The position numbers and the translations under genes are program-made. A stretch of 64,000 nt of DNA from Sporosarcina cyprini (GTDB lineage Bacteria > Bacillota > Bacilli > Bacillales_A > Planococcaceae): positions 186,001-250,000 of the forward strand of contig NZ_JAKMHX010000038.1 of assembly GCF_022048975.1 (NCBI RefSeq), given 5' to 3'. Below are positions 20,049 to 30,390 of the stretch, in pieces; positions within the stretch are counted from its first letter, which is position 1; each line of letters opens with the position of its first letter. The notes beneath the pieces were generated by a model, which saw only the letters and a list, made by a program, of their open reading frames with translations, was not told where the DNA came from and ran no database searches.

Positions 20049-20789
20049 TCAATTTTCTTGCCGTTTCAGCTGTTCCAAAACCTTTTGCTGATGAGCCGTT
20101 AACGGGGCGGTTTCCAGCAGGTCTTTTCTACGTTCATATGTCCGTTTGAGCGACTGTTCTTCGCGCCATTTTTCAATTTCCGCATGATTCCCGGACAACA
20201 GCACCTCTGGCACTTTCATCCCTTCAAAATCCGCTGGGCGTGTATACTGAGGGTGCTCAAGCAAGCCGGTAGAGAAGGAGTCGAGTACAGGGGAATCGGA
20301 ATTCCCAAGCACATTTGGAAGCAGCCTGACGACGCTGTCGATCATCGCCATGGCGGCAAGCTCGCCGCCTGTTAAAATGAAATCTCCAATCGACAGCTCA
20401 TCCGTGACGAGATGTTCGCGGATTCTTTCGTCGTACCCTTCATAATGGCCGCAAAGGAAAATGAGCTGCTCTTCCGAAGCCAGTTCTTCGGCCTTTTTCT
20501 GGGTGAACGTTTCGCCTTGCGGGCACATTAGAATGATGCGTGGACGTTTCTCCGATTTTGCAGTTAACTCCTTAACCGCCGCAAAGAGAGGTTCTGGTTT
20601 TAATACCATTCCCGCCCCTCCGCCGTATGGATAATCGTCAACCTTTTTATGCTTATTCGGAGAATATTCCCGGAAATCGACGACTCCGAACGAGACAGCT
20701 CCGTTCTCCTGCGCCTTTTTCATGATAGAAGATTGAAGAACCCCCTCAAACATCTCAGGAAATAACGATAACACATCGATTTTCATCAT
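20049..20789 (-). CDS. trmD: tRNA (guanine-N1-)-methyltransferase TrmD
   Basis: 246 aa. Methylates G37 next to the anticodon using S-adenosylmethionine and prevents frameshifting. The N terminus [15 protein letters not shown], the [15 protein letters not shown] loop, the knot region [12 protein letters not shown] and [15 protein letters not shown] are the family marks. The first ATG overlaps the rimM stop by 4 bases (coupled translation); a second ATG follows directly. Confidence 0.97.
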   Translation of the reverse strand: MMKIDVLSLFPEMFEGVLQSSIMKKAQENGAVSFGVVDFREYSPNKHKKVDDYPYGGGAGMVLKPEPLFAAVKELTAKSEKRPRIILMCPQGETFTQKKAEELASEEQLIFLCGHYEGYDERIREHLVTDELSIGDFILTGGELAAMAMIDSVVRLLPNVLGNSDSPVLDSFSTGLLEHPQYTRPADFEGMKVPEVLLSGNHAEIEKWREEQSLKRTYERRKDLLETAPLTAHQQKVLEQLKRQEN

Positions 20790-21301
20790 GAGAGAAGGCC
20801 TTCCATTGGCTCGATAATTATTTTCTTCTCTTCGATATCCACTTCTTTTACGACGTCCTCGATATACGGAATATAATGTGGTTTTCCTTTTTCAGGGGTC
20901 ACTGTCCAAACATCATTAGAACCCGTTTCCAATATTTCGGTCACTTTCCCGAGCTCTTCTCCTGAATCCGTAAAGACCGTACAGCCAATGATTTCGTGGT
21001 AATAAAATTCGCCTTCTTCCAAATCGCCCAGCTGCTCTTCAGATACTTTTAGGATACCATCTCTATATTTCTCTACATCATTAATATTCATATGGCCTTC
21101 AAACGTAAGAAGGTCAAAATTCTTATGGCGGCGGTGTGTCGCCACTGTTAACGTTAAAGGCTTCTTTTCATTCGGAAGAAATAAAGCCAGCTTACTTCCG
21201 ACCGCATACCGTTCCTCCGGAAAGTCCGTCCGTGAGATAACCCGGACTTCACCGCGAATCCCATGCGTATTCACTATTTTCCCGACATTAAACCATTGCA
21301 T
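20786..21301 (-). CDS. rimM: Ribosome maturation factor RimM
   Basis: 171 aa. Assists assembly of the 30S head around protein S19. The N-terminal beta-barrel ([20 protein letters not shown]) is followed by the PRC-barrel domain from about residue 95 ([41 protein letters not shown]). The ATG at 21301 is chosen because GGAAGG lies 8 bases upstream; a GTG three codons earlier falls in the RBS. In B. subtilis ylqD lies between ylqC and rimM; it is absent here and the gap instead holds a hairpin. Confidence 0.95.
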   Translation of the reverse strand: MQWFNVGKIVNTHGIRGEVRVISRTDFPEERYAVGSKLALFLPNEKKPLTLTVATHRRHKNFDLLTFEGHMNINDVEKYRDGILKVSEEQLGDLEEGEFYYHEIIGCTVFTDSGEELGKVTEILETGSNDVWTVTPEKGKPHYIPYIEDVVKEVDIEEKKIIIEPMEGLLS

Positions 21302-21378
21302 GCTGCTCACCTTCCTTTAAGTCCCATAATAAGGAGCCGATCCTCCAATGCTTTGATTGGACAGAATCAGTGTAGACG

Positions 21379-21409
21379 AAAAAAGGAAGAAACATAAGTT
21401 CCTTCCTTT
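21379..21409 (-). terminator. Intra-operon terminator or attenuator after khpA
   Basis: On the minus strand the stem AAAGGAAG / CTTCCTTT with a 12-base loop is followed by a run of T ending in TCG. The khpA stop codon touches the stem. It lies inside the otherwise continuous rpsP-khpA-rimM-trmD-rplS unit, so it probably lowers expression of the last three genes or separates them. Confidence 0.65.
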
Positions 21410-21641
21410 AGTCGACTATGTCTAGGTAAACTTTCTTACCGTGGTGACTTCCTGCTGCTGAATAAACAATAGTACGTATTGCTTTCGCCACACGTCCCTG
21501 CTTCCCGATCACCTTTCCCATATCTTCGGGATTCACGGAAAGTTTGTACGTAATCCGATGTGACTGTTCATCGACATCGATTTGGACATCTCCCGGATGA
21601 TCGACTAACGGTTTAACAATTGTTTCAATCAGCTGCTTCAT
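21408..21641 (-). CDS. khpA: KH-domain RNA-binding protein KhpA (YlqC)
   Basis: 77 aa. Small single KH-domain protein; in other Firmicutes KhpA pairs with KhpB (Jag/EloR) and binds many RNAs. The GxxG RNA-binding loop is in GKVIGKQGRVAKAIRTIV. The ATG at 21641 is 7 bases from GGAGG; a GTG two codons upstream is inside the RBS. Lies between rpsP and rimM, its usual place. Confidence 0.93.
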   Translation of the reverse strand: MKQLIETIVKPLVDHPGDVQIDVDEQSHRITYKLSVNPEDMGKVIGKQGRVAKAIRTIVYSAAGSHHGKKVYLDIVD

Positions 21642-21656
21642 GTCCACCCCTCCTGA

Positions 21657-21953
<297 letters not shown>

Positions 21954-21967
21954 TCACACAAGATAGT

Positions 21968-21996
21968 ATATTATCAAGCTTTCTCATGTTTGTAAA
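21968..21996 (-). promoter_or_regulatory. Candidate SigA promoter of rpsP operon
   Basis: On the minus strand -35 TTTACA, 17-base spacer, -10 TAATAT, about 38 bases ahead of the rpsP start and after the ffh stop. Confidence 0.7.
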
Positions 21997-22032
21997 GTGT
22001 TTTTTCTTAACACCCTGCTGATTGTTCTATTA

Positions 22033-23388
22033 TCACTTGAAAAACGAATCAAAACCAGGCATTTTCATCTTCTTTTTGCCTTTTTGCTGCATATTGGTCA
22101 TCTGTTTGACCATCTTTTTCATTTCTTCAAATTGCTTTAACAGACGGTTTACTTCCTGAATGGATGTCCCGGATCCTTTGGCAATCCGTTTGCGCCGGCT
22201 GGCATTAATCATTTCAGGCGTCGTTCTTTCTTCCTTGGTCATGGAATAAATGACCGCTTCGACTCGGCCCATTTGACTTTCGTCGACCTGGGCGTTTTCG
22301 ATGCCTTTGATTTTATTAAACCCAGGCATCATCTTCAACAATTCATCAAGAGGTCCCATTTTCCGAACTTGCTGAAGCTGATCCAGAAAATCATCCAGCG
22401 TAAACGTCTGCGTTCTGAATTTCTGCTCCAGCTCTTTTGCTTTCTCTTCATCGACATTCGCCTGCGCCTTTTCGATCAGAGACATGACATCGCCCATACC
22501 TAGTATGCGGGAAGCCATGCGTTCCGGGTGAAATGGCTCAAGGGCATCCATTTTCTCGCCCATCCCGACGAACTTAATCGGTTTTTGCGTAACCGAGCGA
22601 ATGGAAAGCGCTGCTCCACCACGGGTATCCCCATCAAGTTTCGTCAGCACGACACCCGTTATGCCGATTGCTTCATCAAATGATTTCGCAACGTTGACAG
22701 CATCTTGCCCTGTCATCGCATCGACAACGAGGAAAACTTCGTCTGGTTTGCTTAATTCCCGGATGTCTTTTAATTCTTGCATCAATGCTTCATCGACATG
22801 CAGGCGTCCGGCTGTATCGATAATAACGACGTCATGATGATTCTCTTCTGCATCCTTCAATGCCTGACGAGTAATTTCCACAGGAGAAACCTCGGTGCCC
22901 ATTGAGAAGACTGGGATTGTCAGTTGCTTCCCTAATGTCTCCAATTGCTGAATAGCGGCAGGCCGATAAATATCCGCAGCGACGAGAAGCGGCTTTTTAT
23001 TATGCCGTTTACGCAAAACAGTCGCAAGTTTACCGGTCGTTGTCGTTTTACCTGCCCCTTGCAATCCGACCATCATAATAACAGTCGGTGGTTTGCGGGA
23101 GAATTGGATAGGGTTCTGCTCTCCGCCCATCAGGTTTGTCAATTCATCTTTTACTATTTTCACAACTTGCTGGCCAGGTGTCAGGCTTTTCATGACATCT
23201 TGCCCGACGGCCCGCTCGCTTACCGTCTTGATAAATTCTTTAACTACCTTTAAGTTGACGTCTGCCTCAATGAGCGCAAAGCGCACTTCACGCATCATCT
23301 CTTTGACGTCAGCCTCGCTGATCTTGCCTTTACCTGTAATCTTTTGAAGCGTCCCTTGCAGGCGCTGGGCTAAACCTTCAAATGCCAT
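22033..23388 (-). CDS. ffh: Signal recognition particle protein Ffh
   Basis: 451 aa. GTPase of the SRP that binds signal peptides and 4.5S-like RNA and delivers ribosomes to FtsY. The N domain is followed by the G domain with MVGLQGAGKTTTTGKLA near residue 105, DTAGRLHVDE and TKLDGDTRGGAAL. The C-terminal M domain (about 300-451) is methionine rich (MGPLDELLKMMPG, MKKMVKQMTNMQQKG) with the SRRKRIAKGSG RNA-binding motif. Follows ylxM by 13 bases, the usual pair. Confidence 0.97.
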   Translation of the reverse strand: MAFEGLAQRLQGTLQKITGKGKISEADVKEMMREVRFALIEADVNLKVVKEFIKTVSERAVGQDVMKSLTPGQQVVKIVKDELTNLMGGEQNPIQFSRKPPTVIMMVGLQGAGKTTTTGKLATVLRKRHNKKPLLVAADIYRPAAIQQLETLGKQLTIPVFSMGTEVSPVEITRQALKDAEENHHDVVIIDTAGRLHVDEALMQELKDIRELSKPDEVFLVVDAMTGQDAVNVAKSFDEAIGITGVVLTKLDGDTRGGAALSIRSVTQKPIKFVGMGEKMDALEPFHPERMASRILGMGDVMSLIEKAQANVDEEKAKELEQKFRTQTFTLDDFLDQLQQVRKMGPLDELLKMMPGFNKIKGIENAQVDESQMGRVEAVIYSMTKEERTTPEMINASRRKRIAKGSGTSIQEVNRLLKQFEEMKKMVKQMTNMQQKGKKKMKMPGFDSFFK

Positions 23389-23401
23389 GCACAGACTCCC
23401 C

Positions 23402-23734
23402 CTACTCGTGTTCTTTTAATCGGCTCACCAATCTCCGCATTTCCTCGGATGTATCCTGTTGATCATCGAGCAATTCTTCCAGACGCTCAATGATGTCCAT
23501 CCTGCTTTGGAATTTCGAAAATAGATTCAGCTTTTCCTCATAATCTTCGAGCATCGATTCCGTCCGACGTACATTATCATAGACGGCTTGCCGGGAAACA
23601 CCGTATTCCTCGGCGATCTCGCCAAGAGATAAATCGTCCAAATAATATAATTGCATATACAACCTTTGCTTATCGGTCAACAGCGATTGGTAAAAATCAA
23701 AGAGGAAATTGACGCGAGTCGTTTTTTCCAACAT
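23402..23734 (-). CDS. ylxM: YlxM/p13-like SRP-associated HTH protein
   Basis: 110 aa. Small helix-turn-helix protein of the UPF0122 family, encoded with ffh in most Firmicutes; in streptococci it is an SRP accessory factor. The HTH of sigma-70 region 4 type is [21 protein letters not shown] near residues 33-53. GAGGAGG precedes the ATG. Whether it binds DNA or the SRP in this organism is not shown by the sequence. Confidence 0.92.
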   Translation of the reverse strand: MLEKTTRVNFLFDFYQSLLTDKQRLYMQLYYLDDLSLGEIAEEYGVSRQAVYDNVRRTESMLEDYEEKLNLFSKFQSRMDIIERLEELLDDQQDTSEEMRRLVSRLKEHE

Positions 23735-23820
23735 AGTTGCCTACCTCCTCGCCTAGCCTTCCTCTGTATATTAGTATTGAACTGCATATCTGTCAAGTAA
23801 AATTACTTGTCTTACAGAGC

Positions 23821-24813
23821 TCAATGCTCCTCTTCCCGTTCCAAACCTTCCGCAAAAAGTCCATAGACATACTTCTCCGGATCGAACGGCTGAAGATCAT
23901 CTATGCCTTCTCCAAGTCCGACGAACTTAACAGGAATATTCAACTTGCTCCGGATAGCCAAGACGATACCGCCCTTCGCAGTCCCATCAAGCTTCGTCAG
24001 GACAATTCCTGTCACATCTGTCGCTTCCTTGAAAGTCTGCGCTTGAATCAAAGCGTTTTGGCCCGTCGTCGCGTCTAGCGCGAGAAGCACTTCATGCGGC
24101 GCCCCTTCAATCTCCCTGCCAATGACACGATGCACTTTTTCAAGCTCATTCATCAGATTTACTTTATTTTGCAACCGGCCGGCTGTATCGCAAATCAACA
24201 CATCCACGTTACGGTTTTTTGCCGAACGAATTGCGTCATACATAACAGCCGCCGGATCAGAACCTTCGGATTGCCTGATCACTTCCACGCCGACACGCTC
24301 TCCCCAGACGACTAGTTGGTCGATCGCGCCAGCACGGAACGTATCTCCCGCTGCAAGCATGACCGACTTCCCTTCCGCTTTGAACCGGGCAGCCATTTTG
24401 CCGATGGTCGTCGTTTTTCCTACTCCATTGACACCGACCATTAAAATGACGTTTAACCTTCCGTCCTGCAAGTTAAGCTCATTCGTTTCTTCGTCGCCGG
24501 CATTATAGATTTCCACCAGCTTTTCCGAGATGATCGACTGGATGCCCGCTGTATCTTTGATGTTCTTCCGTTTGACTTCAAACTTCAGCTCATCGATCAA
24601 TTCCATAACCGTTTCCACGCCGACATCCGCCTGCAAGAGGAGTTCTTCCAGCTCTTCGAAAAATTCCTCATCCACTTCCCGGAATCGGGCAACAAGGTCA
24701 TTAACCTTCGAGGTGAATGAATTTCGAGTTTTCGATAATCCATCTTTGAATTTTTCTGTTACGGTTTCGTTCGTTCCCGTTATTTTTTCTTTTAATTTCT
24801 TAAAAAAAGACAA
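23821..24813 (-). CDS. ftsY: Signal recognition particle receptor FtsY
   Basis: 330 aa. Membrane-associated SRP receptor GTPase. A short basic N-terminal region replaces the long acidic A domain of enterobacteria. The N domain is followed by the G domain: MVGVNGVGKTTTIGKMA near residue 128, GDTFRAGAIDQL, DTAGRLQNKVNLM, TKLDGTAKGG and the end GLGEGIDDLQPFDPE. TTG start with AGAGGAG upstream. Lies directly after smc (27 bases), as in B. subtilis. Confidence 0.97.
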   Translation of the reverse strand: MSFFKKLKEKITGTNETVTEKFKDGLSKTRNSFTSKVNDLVARFREVDEEFFEELEELLLQADVGVETVMELIDELKFEVKRKNIKDTAGIQSIISEKLVEIYNAGDEETNELNLQDGRLNVILMVGVNGVGKTTTIGKMAARFKAEGKSVMLAAGDTFRAGAIDQLVVWGERVGVEVIRQSEGSDPAAVMYDAIRSAKNRNVDVLICDTAGRLQNKVNLMNELEKVHRVIGREIEGAPHEVLLALDATTGQNALIQAQTFKEATDVTGIVLTKLDGTAKGGIVLAIRSKLNIPVKFVGLGEGIDDLQPFDPEKYVYGLFAEGLEREEEH

Positions 24814-24840
24814 TGCACTCTCTCCTCTTATCCATTCATT

Positions 24841-27800
24841 TTAGCTCATCGCCTCAACCGGCACTTCTGAAAGCTTCACCGATATCAGCTTGGAGACGCC
24901 TGATTCCTGCATCGTAATGCCATATAGGACGTCCGCACCTTCCATCGTCCCTTTCCGGTGTGTGATGACGATGAACTGCGTATTGTCGGAAAACTTCTTC
25001 AAATATTTACTGTACCTTATTACATTCGCTTCGTCGAGAGCGGCTTCCACTTCATCCAGAATGACAAAAGGAACCGGTCTGACCTCGATAATGGAAAATA
25101 GCAGTGCAATTGCAGTGAGTGCCCGTTCTCCGCCAGACAGCAGGCTTAAACTCTGCAATTTCTTCCCTGGCGGCCGGGCTACTATTTCAATGCCCGTTTC
25201 CAACAAATTCTCCGGTTCAGTCAGAATCAAATCCGCATCCCCACCGCCAAACATTTCTTTGAAAACAATATGAAAACGGCTTTTCACAGCATGGAAAGTA
25301 GTCGAGAACCGGCTTTCCATTTCACGATCCATTTCAGACATTGCCTCAGTCAGCGTCTTCTTCGCTTCCAGCAAATCGTTCCGCTGCTCCGTCAGAAACT
25401 GATGCCGTTCTGACACTTCCTTGAATTCCTGTATAGAGCTTGGATTGACAGGCCCAAGCTCTTCTAATTCTTCTTTCAGCCCGTTGACTTGCAGACGGAT
25501 TTGCTGTGCATCAAAATCTTCCAATACGGATTCCATATCAGGGAACAAGCCATACTCATCCAGCAATCTGCTTGTGACCGATTCATATTTGACTTCCAGC
25601 CTGGAAAGCACGACATTTAGATCATTCAACAGTTTGACGAGTCGATCTGTTTCTGCACGCAGTTTCTTGAGCGATTCCTCTTTTTCCTGCAGTGTTTCTG
25701 CGAGAAGAACCCTAACTGCCCGCTCCTCATCCACTTTAGATTCGATCGATTTTTTCGCGGAGGCCGATTCTTCTATCTTCTTTTCTATTTCTTCCGGCGT
25801 ATAGTCGTTCCCTTTTCCTTTGCCGGAAAGGAATTGGCGCTCTTCTGTTAAGCGATCGACTTTGCGTTGAATGTCGAGTAAAAGTCTTTCCATATCGGAA
25901 ACGGAAGTCTGATGGAAAGTGACCTGTTCTCTAAGGACGGCTGCCCGTTCTCTTAATTCGGAATTACGGGCTAGTAATGCTGCCTCTTCCGTCCTGCGAT
26001 CAGAAGCCAGCCGTTCCAATTGTGATATTTCAGCCTGCAATGTTTCCAGATCGTTTTTTACTGTTTGGTGCTTTTGAAGTAAATGCTGACGTTTAGCCGC
26101 CAGCTCTGAGCCTGCCGTTTCCGCCCCTTTCATGCCGATTTCCGATGTGGCGATTTCCGACTCCACCGTACGGATCTCCATCATCGTTTCGCGCATGCGG
26201 TTTTCGACTGTGGCCTTCTCTTGTCTTATCGTTTCAAGTTCCTTTTGCAAACTGTCCGCTTCGTGCATTTGCTGGGCGACTTTCATTTTCGAATCACTAA
26301 TTTTTTCCGTTCCAATATCGATAGATTTGGACATTTTATCGAGATGGCTCTGCAGGGATTCCAGCTCCGCTTTCCTTGAAAAGACGGAGGATTGTCCTTT
26401 CACCCCGCCTCCGGTCAATGATCCGCCCGCATTCACGACGTCGCCGTCCAGTGAAACGATTCGGTATTTATAGCCGATCGTTTTGGCAATTGCCGAAGCT
26501 CCGGCCAATGTTTTCGCGACTATCGTGTTTCCAAGAAGATTGGCGGCAATGACGCGGTAGACATCCGCAGTGGAAACGAGCGAGTCTGCCGTTCCTACAT
26601 ACTCCGGATGCTGCTTTGCGACCTGTAAGGACGCCTCCGGAAGAACTCTCGGCTTCATGACGTCTCTCGGCAAAAAGGTCGCTCTGCCCGCATTTCTTGA
26701 TTTCAGATAGGCAATTGCCTTGCGGGCATCCTGTTCGGTTTCCGTAATAATATGCTGCATTGCACCTCCAAGAGCGATTTCAATCGCTTTGGCATATGGA
26801 GGCGAGACCGAAATTAGTTCAGCGACCGCTCCGTCAATCCCAGTCAACTTGTCCGCTTTCCTGGCAACTAAAATTTCTTTAACACCTGAATAGAAGCCTG
26901 AAAACTCCGATTCCAAACTTCGCAAGGCACGCAATCTGCCCTGCATTTCATGTTGTTTATTCAAAGCGGTTTGCATTAATTGCTGTTGTTCTGCCAAATC
27001 TTTTTCGGTAGAACGCAATGAATCCATCGCCGTCTTGTACTGATTTTCGCTATCCTTCAGACGAGCCGTCAATGATTCAAACTTCGACTGGCGGATTTCC
27101 CGCTCCTCCTCCAACTGTTGGCGGCGTTCTAGCAATAGTGCGGTTTGCTGCACAATTCGATCGGTTGACAGCTTTTCTCCCTGCAGTCGTTCTTCAATAT
27201 GCTTTACATCATTCCGGATAGTCGCTTCTTCATTCAACCGTTCGATATAAGTCGATTTTAGTTCCTCAATTTCCTTTTCCGTCTCGCTGACAGAACGCTT
27301 CAGAACTTGAGAAATCTCATCCATTTCTTTTTTAACTGATTGGCTCTCGGTAAGGATTTTCTGTAATTTTTCTTTCGTTTGTTCAAGTTTATTGACAGTT
27401 TCCTCATTTTCAACTTGCGCAACGGATAATTCATTCGTAATACGTTCCAAATGCTGCTCAGCATTCCGTTGCTGTTCGAGTGATAGAAGGCGGCGTCCTT
27501 CCCATTTTTCGGCTGCCGCACTCAAATCGATTAATTGCTTTTGGAGTGCATCGAGCAGTTGATCCTTTTCAGCAAGGGAAGCTTTTGTTTCCTCTGCCTC
27601 TCCCTCCAGCTTTTTTAGAGCGCTGTCCACCTCGGTCTTTTGAGCTTGAAGTTTATCCAGCTCTTCCATTTCACCGATGATGTCATGTTTCAACTGAAAA
27701 GCATCGAAATTTAATAACTGCACATCTGCTGCACGCATCTGCTCAGACAGGGCAAGATGTTTCTCAGCTGCTTCCGCATTCTTTTGCAACGGCCCGATTC

Positions 27801-28401
27801 TCGTATCGAGCTCTTTAAGAATATCCAGCACCCGATCTAAATTATCTTCCGTCTCAAACAGCTTGTGCTCCGCTTTCCGTTTGCGTGTCTTGTATTTTAA
27901 TACACCCGCCGCCTCATCAAAGATACTCCGGCGATCTTCTGGTTTGCTATTGAGGATTTCATCGACTCGGCCTTGGGAGATGATGGAGAACGCTTCCTTG
28001 CCGAGACCTGAATCCATAAAAATATCGTTAATATCCTTCAGACGGCATTGTTGACCATTCAACAAATATACGCTTTCGCCTGAACGGAAAACCCTTCGAC
28101 TTACACTGATCTCAGAGTAATCGAGAGGAAAACGACCTTGCGTATTATCAAGAATTAACGTAACCTCAGCAAAATTGAGTGGTTTACGTGAATCACTGCC
28201 GGCAAAAATAACATCTTCCATTTTTGAACCACGCAACGATTTCGCCGATTGCTCACCGAGCACCCAACGGATCGCATCCGTTACATTACTCTTCCCGCTT
28301 CCATTCGGTCCAACAACTGCTGTCACTCCCGGTACAAAGTCAATGCCGACCCGTTCCGCAAACGACTTGAATCCAATGATCTCTAATCTCTTCAGAAACA
28401 C
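24841..28401 (-). CDS. smc: Chromosome segregation protein SMC
   Basis: 1186 aa, the same length as B. subtilis SMC. The ATPase that organises and separates sister chromosomes with ScpA and ScpB. Walker A GPNGSGKSNVTDAI is near residue 32; two long coiled coils (about 165-500 and 680-1010) flank the hinge around 515-670 (FLPRDVMKPR, VNAGGSLTGGGVKG); the C-terminal head has the signature LSGGERALTAIALL and Walker B FVILDEVEAALDEAN. GTG start two bases after the rnc stop, with GGAGAG in the end of rnc. Everything expected is present. Confidence 0.98.
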   Translation of the reverse strand: MFLKRLEIIGFKSFAERVGIDFVPGVTAVVGPNGSGKSNVTDAIRWVLGEQSAKSLRGSKMEDVIFAGSDSRKPLNFAEVTLILDNTQGRFPLDYSEISVSRRVFRSGESVYLLNGQQCRLKDINDIFMDSGLGKEAFSIISQGRVDEILNSKPEDRRSIFDEAAGVLKYKTRKRKAEHKLFETEDNLDRVLDILKELDTRIGPLQKNAEAAEKHLALSEQMRAADVQLLNFDAFQLKHDIIGEMEELDKLQAQKTEVDSALKKLEGEAEETKASLAEKDQLLDALQKQLIDLSAAAEKWEGRRLLSLEQQRNAEQHLERITNELSVAQVENEETVNKLEQTKEKLQKILTESQSVKKEMDEISQVLKRSVSETEKEIEELKSTYIERLNEEATIRNDVKHIEERLQGEKLSTDRIVQQTALLLERRQQLEEEREIRQSKFESLTARLKDSENQYKTAMDSLRSTEKDLAEQQQLMQTALNKQHEMQGRLRALRSLESEFSGFYSGVKEILVARKADKLTGIDGAVAELISVSPPYAKAIEIALGGAMQHIITETEQDARKAIAYLKSRNAGRATFLPRDVMKPRVLPEASLQVAKQHPEYVGTADSLVSTADVYRVIAANLLGNTIVAKTLAGASAIAKTIGYKYRIVSLDGDVVNAGGSLTGGGVKGQSSVFSRKAELESLQSHLDKMSKSIDIGTEKISDSKMKVAQQMHEADSLQKELETIRQEKATVENRMRETMMEIRTVESEIATSEIGMKGAETAGSELAAKRQHLLQKHQTVKNDLETLQAEISQLERLASDRRTEEAALLARNSELRERAAVLREQVTFHQTSVSDMERLLLDIQRKVDRLTEERQFLSGKGKGNDYTPEEIEKKIEESASAKKSIESKVDEERAVRVLLAETLQEKEESLKKLRAETDRLVKLLNDLNVVLSRLEVKYESVTSRLLDEYGLFPDMESVLEDFDAQQIRLQVNGLKEELEELGPVNPSSIQEFKEVSERHQFLTEQRNDLLEAKKTLTEAMSEMDREMESRFSTTFHAVKSRFHIVFKEMFGGGDADLILTEPENLLETGIEIVARPPGKKLQSLSLLSGGERALTAIALLFSIIEVRPVPFVILDEVEAALDEANVIRYSKYLKKFSDNTQFIVITHRKGTMEGADVLYGITMQESGVSKLISVKLSEVPVEAMS

Positions 28402-28403
28402 AC

Positions 28404-29171
28404 TCAGTTCTCTCCTTCGTTGCCTTTCCCCTGCAATACTTGAATTGCCTGGCAGGCAGCCTGTTGCTCGGCCTCTTTCTTCGATTTTCCAATGCCTGTT
28501 CCAAGCTGTCGATCATCTAATCTGACAACGGTCACGAACTTTTTCGCATGCGCAGGACCCTTCTCCTCAATAATTTCGTAATGAAGCTGCCCATTATCAT
28601 TTTGCTGGACAATTTCCTGCAAACGGCTCTTATAATCCATCACATGCGAAAAAGCACCGACGCCAACCTTTGGAAAAACGACTTTCTCCAAAAACTTCGT
28701 TACAACTTCCATTCCTTGATCCAAGAACAAAGCACCAATAAATGCTTCAAACACATCGGCCAGCAGAGCAGGACGCGTTCTTCCTCCTGTCTGTTCTTCA
28801 CCCCGCCCTAATAAAATATAGTCACCAAATTTCAGTTCATTTGAAAAAGTGACGAGTGAGGGTTCACAAACGATAGCCGCTCGAAGTTTTGTCAATTGGC
28901 CCTCTGACATATTGGGTTCTGTAGAATATAAAAATCGGGAAACACCTAATTCCAATACGGCATCTCCTAAAAATTCCAGTCGTTCATTGTCGGTAAATCG
29001 TTTTCTTCGATGTTCATTAACATAGGACGAGTGCGTGAATGCGTTGTACAGCAGTGAGGCGTCCTTGAATTGAATTCCTAATGCTGATTGGAGTTCCTCA
29101 AATTTTTTCCGCTCTGCCACAGGCAAAGAGCCTCCAGTCGATTTGCTTTTTTGATTGCGATTTTGTGTCAT
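28404..29171 (-). CDS. rnc: Ribonuclease III
   Basis: 255 aa. Cleaves double-stranded RNA in rRNA maturation and mRNA decay. The catalytic motif [14 protein letters not shown] is near residue 63, [14 protein letters not shown] carries the second metal-binding acid pair, and the C-terminal dsRNA-binding domain covers about 178-250 ([30 protein letters not shown]). The first 20 residues are a polar, low-complexity extension. Coupled to smc. Confidence 0.97.
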   Translation of the reverse strand: MTQNRNQKSKSTGGSLPVAERKKFEELQSALGIQFKDASLLYNAFTHSSYVNEHRRKRFTDNERLEFLGDAVLELGVSRFLYSTEPNMSEGQLTKLRAAIVCEPSLVTFSNELKFGDYILLGRGEEQTGGRTRPALLADVFEAFIGALFLDQGMEVVTKFLEKVVFPKVGVGAFSHVMDYKSRLQEIVQQNDNGQLHYEIIEEKGPAHAKKFVTVVRLDDRQLGTGIGKSKKEAEQQAACQAIQVLQGKGNEGEN

Positions 29172-29235
29172 ATAACGATCTGCCTTTCTTTCATGGTGTT
29201 TTCATTTTACCTCGTTCACGCAGCACATGCAAAAC

Positions 29236-29289
29236 CGAAAAGAGACACTTTCAATTCAATCCGGCAGCCGGTGAAATGAAAGGGTCTCA
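29236..29289 (-). terminator. Terminator after acpP
   Basis: On the minus strand GAGACCCTTTCATT and AATTGAAAGTGTCTC form a long stem with a few mismatches, enclosing a GC-rich inner hairpin (ACCGGC / GCCGG), followed by TTTTCGGTTTT. It lies between acpP and rnc, so rnc-smc-ftsY may use a separate promoter or read-through. Confidence 0.6.
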
Positions 29290-29308
29290 ATCGGAGAAAA
29301 GTATTTTC

Positions 29309-29545
29309 TTATTTTGTTTTTTCTTCGATATAACTAACTGCATCGCCGACAGTGCCGATTTTTTCAGCATCGTCGTCAGAAATTTCCATATCGAATTCAT
29401 CTTCTAATTCCATAACTAGCTCAACGACATCCAAAGAGTCTGCGCCAAGATCATCACGGAAAGAAGCTTCAGGTTTCACTTCGCTTTCATCGACACCAAG
29501 ACGGTCGACAACCACTTTCGTTACGCGCTCAAGTACAGTAGACAA
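29309..29545 (-). CDS. acpP: Acyl carrier protein
   Basis: 78 aa, against 77 in B. subtilis. Carries the growing fatty acyl chain on a 4'-phosphopantetheine arm attached to Ser37 in [20 protein letters not shown]. Strongly acidic, all-helical as usual. The TTG at 29545 ([16 protein letters not shown]) is chosen because GGAGG lies 8 bases upstream and the length then matches the family; an in-frame GTG three codons earlier is part of the RBS. Last gene of the fapR-plsX-fabD-fabG-acpP cluster. Confidence 0.97.
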   Translation of the reverse strand: MSTVLERVTKVVVDRLGVDESEVKPEASFRDDLGADSLDVVELVMELEDEFDMEISDDDAEKIGTVGDAVSYIEEKTK

Positions 29546-29643
29546 ATTAGTCACCTCCTTTCAAAGATAGTGCCCGTCCAAAATACCCCGGAGTTGAAAT
29601 TGCCTAAGGATTTAAACAGGAAATCCAATCATTCATTGATAAA

Positions 29644-30390
29644 TTACATGACCATGCCGCCGTCTACATGAATTGTTTGTCCCGTAATGTACGCCGCTTC
29701 ATCCGAAAGAAGAAATGCGACTACATTCGCGACATCTTGCGGATCGCCTAATTTACCAAGAGGGATCGTCGAAAGCATTTGTGTTTTCACGTCTTCAGGA
29801 AGAGCATCGGTCATGTCCGTTGTAATGAACCCCGGTGCAACAGCATTCACTGTAATATTGCGGGAGGCGAGCTCCTTTGCCGTTGTTTTCGTCAGTCCGA
29901 TGACACCAGCTTTCGCTGCCACGTAGTTGGCTTGACCCGGATTACCTGAAACGCCAACGATGGAAGCGACATTGACAATTCTGCCGGCCCGCTGTTTCAT
30001 CATTTGGCGGGTAACAGCCTTTGTACACAAGAAGACACCTTTGAGATTAATGGCCATGACATCATCCCATTCGTCTTCCTTCATGCGCATCAATAAATTA
30101 TCGCGTGTGATTCCCGCATTGTTTACTAGATAATCAATGGAACCAAATTGCTTCATTGTCTCGTCCATCATCGCTTTCACGCTTTCCGCATCCGCAACGT
30201 TTGCCTGGACGGAGATCGCCTGGCCGCCTGATGAAGTGATTTCTGCCACCACTTCTTCCGCTTTCCCTTGGCTGCCACTATAGTTGACGACTACGTTCGC
30301 TCCCTCTTTTGCAAGACGCAGAGCAATTTCTCTTCCGATTCCCCGGGATGCGCCCGTTACAATCGCAGTCTTCCCATCAAATTTCCCCAT
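29644..30390 (-). CDS. fabG: 3-oxoacyl-[acyl-carrier-protein] reductase FabG
   Basis: 248 aa. NADPH-dependent reduction of beta-ketoacyl-ACP in fatty acid elongation. Short-chain dehydrogenase fold: cofactor motif VTGASRGIG at 11-19, NNAG near 90, and catalytic Ser143, Tyr156 and Lys160 (YVAAK). The C-terminal VDGGMVM is typical. The ATG overlaps the fabD stop by one base (TAATG), so translation is coupled; the frame is open three codons further into fabD. Confidence 0.97.
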   Translation of the reverse strand: MGKFDGKTAIVTGASRGIGREIALRLAKEGANVVVNYSGSQGKAEEVVAEITSSGGQAISVQANVADAESVKAMMDETMKQFGSIDYLVNNAGITRDNLLMRMKEDEWDDVMAINLKGVFLCTKAVTRQMMKQRAGRIVNVASIVGVSGNPGQANYVAAKAGVIGLTKTTAKELASRNITVNAVAPGFITTDMTDALPEDVKTQMLSTIPLGKLGDPQDVANVVAFLLSDEAAYITGQTIHVDGGMVM

